A stretch of 6,523 bases of DNA from an uncultured Mycoplasma sp. Lineage in GTDB: Bacteria; Bacillota_I; Bacilli_A; RF39; UBA660. This document shows, piece after piece, positions 6,435 through 6,523 of the stretch; position 1 is the stretch's first letter; every line of letters starts with the position of its first letter. Where the stretch lies: positions 1-6,523 of the forward strand of contig CAJLUG010000055.1 in assembly GCA_905209745.1 (NCBI GenBank), given 5' to 3'. The notes beneath the pieces were generated by a model, which made no database searches, was not told the DNA's origin, and was given only the letters and a program-made list of their open reading frames with translations. The translations under genes were made by a program, and so were the position numbers.

Positions 6435-6464
6435 TAAAAAACCAATCAAAGACTTGATTGATTT
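6432..6464 (-). terminator. Intrinsic terminator of rpsT
   Basis: On the minus strand CAATCAA (6454-6460) pairs with TTGATTG (6443-6449) over the 4-nt loop GTCT. It is followed by GTTTTTTATTT (6432-6442). Outer A-T pairs beyond one mismatch could extend the stem into the stop codon of rpsT. This is a strong, standard terminator directly after the gene. Confidence 0.85.
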
Positions 6465-6523
6465 ACATAGCATTTCTCATTTTTGTTAATCTTGATTTTA
6501 AACGTGCAGCTTTATTTTTATGA
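6463..6523 (-). CDS. rpsT: Small ribosomal subunit protein S20 (C-terminal end, partial)
   Basis: The minus strand encodes HKNKAARLKSRLTKMRNAM and then TAA at 6463-6465; the start lies beyond the window edge. The HKNKAARxKSRLxK pattern is the conserved C-terminal end of S20, in which B. subtilis has HKNTAARYKSRLAKK. S20 binds 16S rRNA during early 30S assembly. Only 19 residues of roughly 85 are visible, but the motif is distinctive, and the terminator just after the stop fits the usual monocistronic rpsT. Confidence 0.87.
   Translation of the reverse strand, partial: HKNKAARLKSRLTKMRNAM

Overview
The window is AT-rich, with a standard-code bacterial gene set: TGG is used for Trp, and no in-frame TGA is read inside the conserved genes. 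Strong GAGGTGA/GGAGG-type Shine-Dalgarno sites, short intergenic gaps and the protein sequences suggest a low-GC Bacillota/Mycoplasmatota-like bacterium, perhaps a gut or host-associated Bacilli or Erysipelotrichia-type lineage. The lineage is an inference from style, not from a database match.

Layout. Positions 1-96 hold the last codons of an unidentified plus-strand gene and its terminator hairpin. Positions 97-513 carry a fragment of a BspA-like (DUF285 repeat) surface protein. It has only about two and a half repeats, no start signal, no export signal and a stop codon just upstream in frame, so it looks like a decayed remnant. A second terminator (533-573) closes this region and overlaps the promoter of the next block.

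Positions 606-5460 form a tightly packed plus-strand operon: uvrC (nucleotide excision repair), a small type IV prepilin-like protein, mutL (mismatch repair, endonuclease-type) and miaA (tRNA A37 isopentenylation). Gaps are 9-24 bp, and each downstream gene has its own Shine-Dalgarno site placed in or right after the preceding stop codon. The pilin-like gene between two repair genes is the least expected member.

On the minus strand, a membrane-anchored transglutaminase-like protein (5457-6374) converges on miaA with a 4-bp overlap. The two genes share one palindrome at 5442-5469 that works as a two-way terminator and encodes Lys-Glu-Ala in both proteins. Upstream of it is the C-terminal end of ribosomal protein S20 (rpsT, minus strand, running off the window) with its own terminator. 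A near-consensus promoter for the transglutaminase gene starts in that terminator's T-tract.

I found no RNA gene, insertion sequence, CRISPR array or phage gene. Nothing here clearly amounts to an undescribed system. The most unusual points are the pilin gene inside the repair operon, the doubly coding terminator palindrome, and a MutL that appears to lack the usual clamp-binding glutamine.
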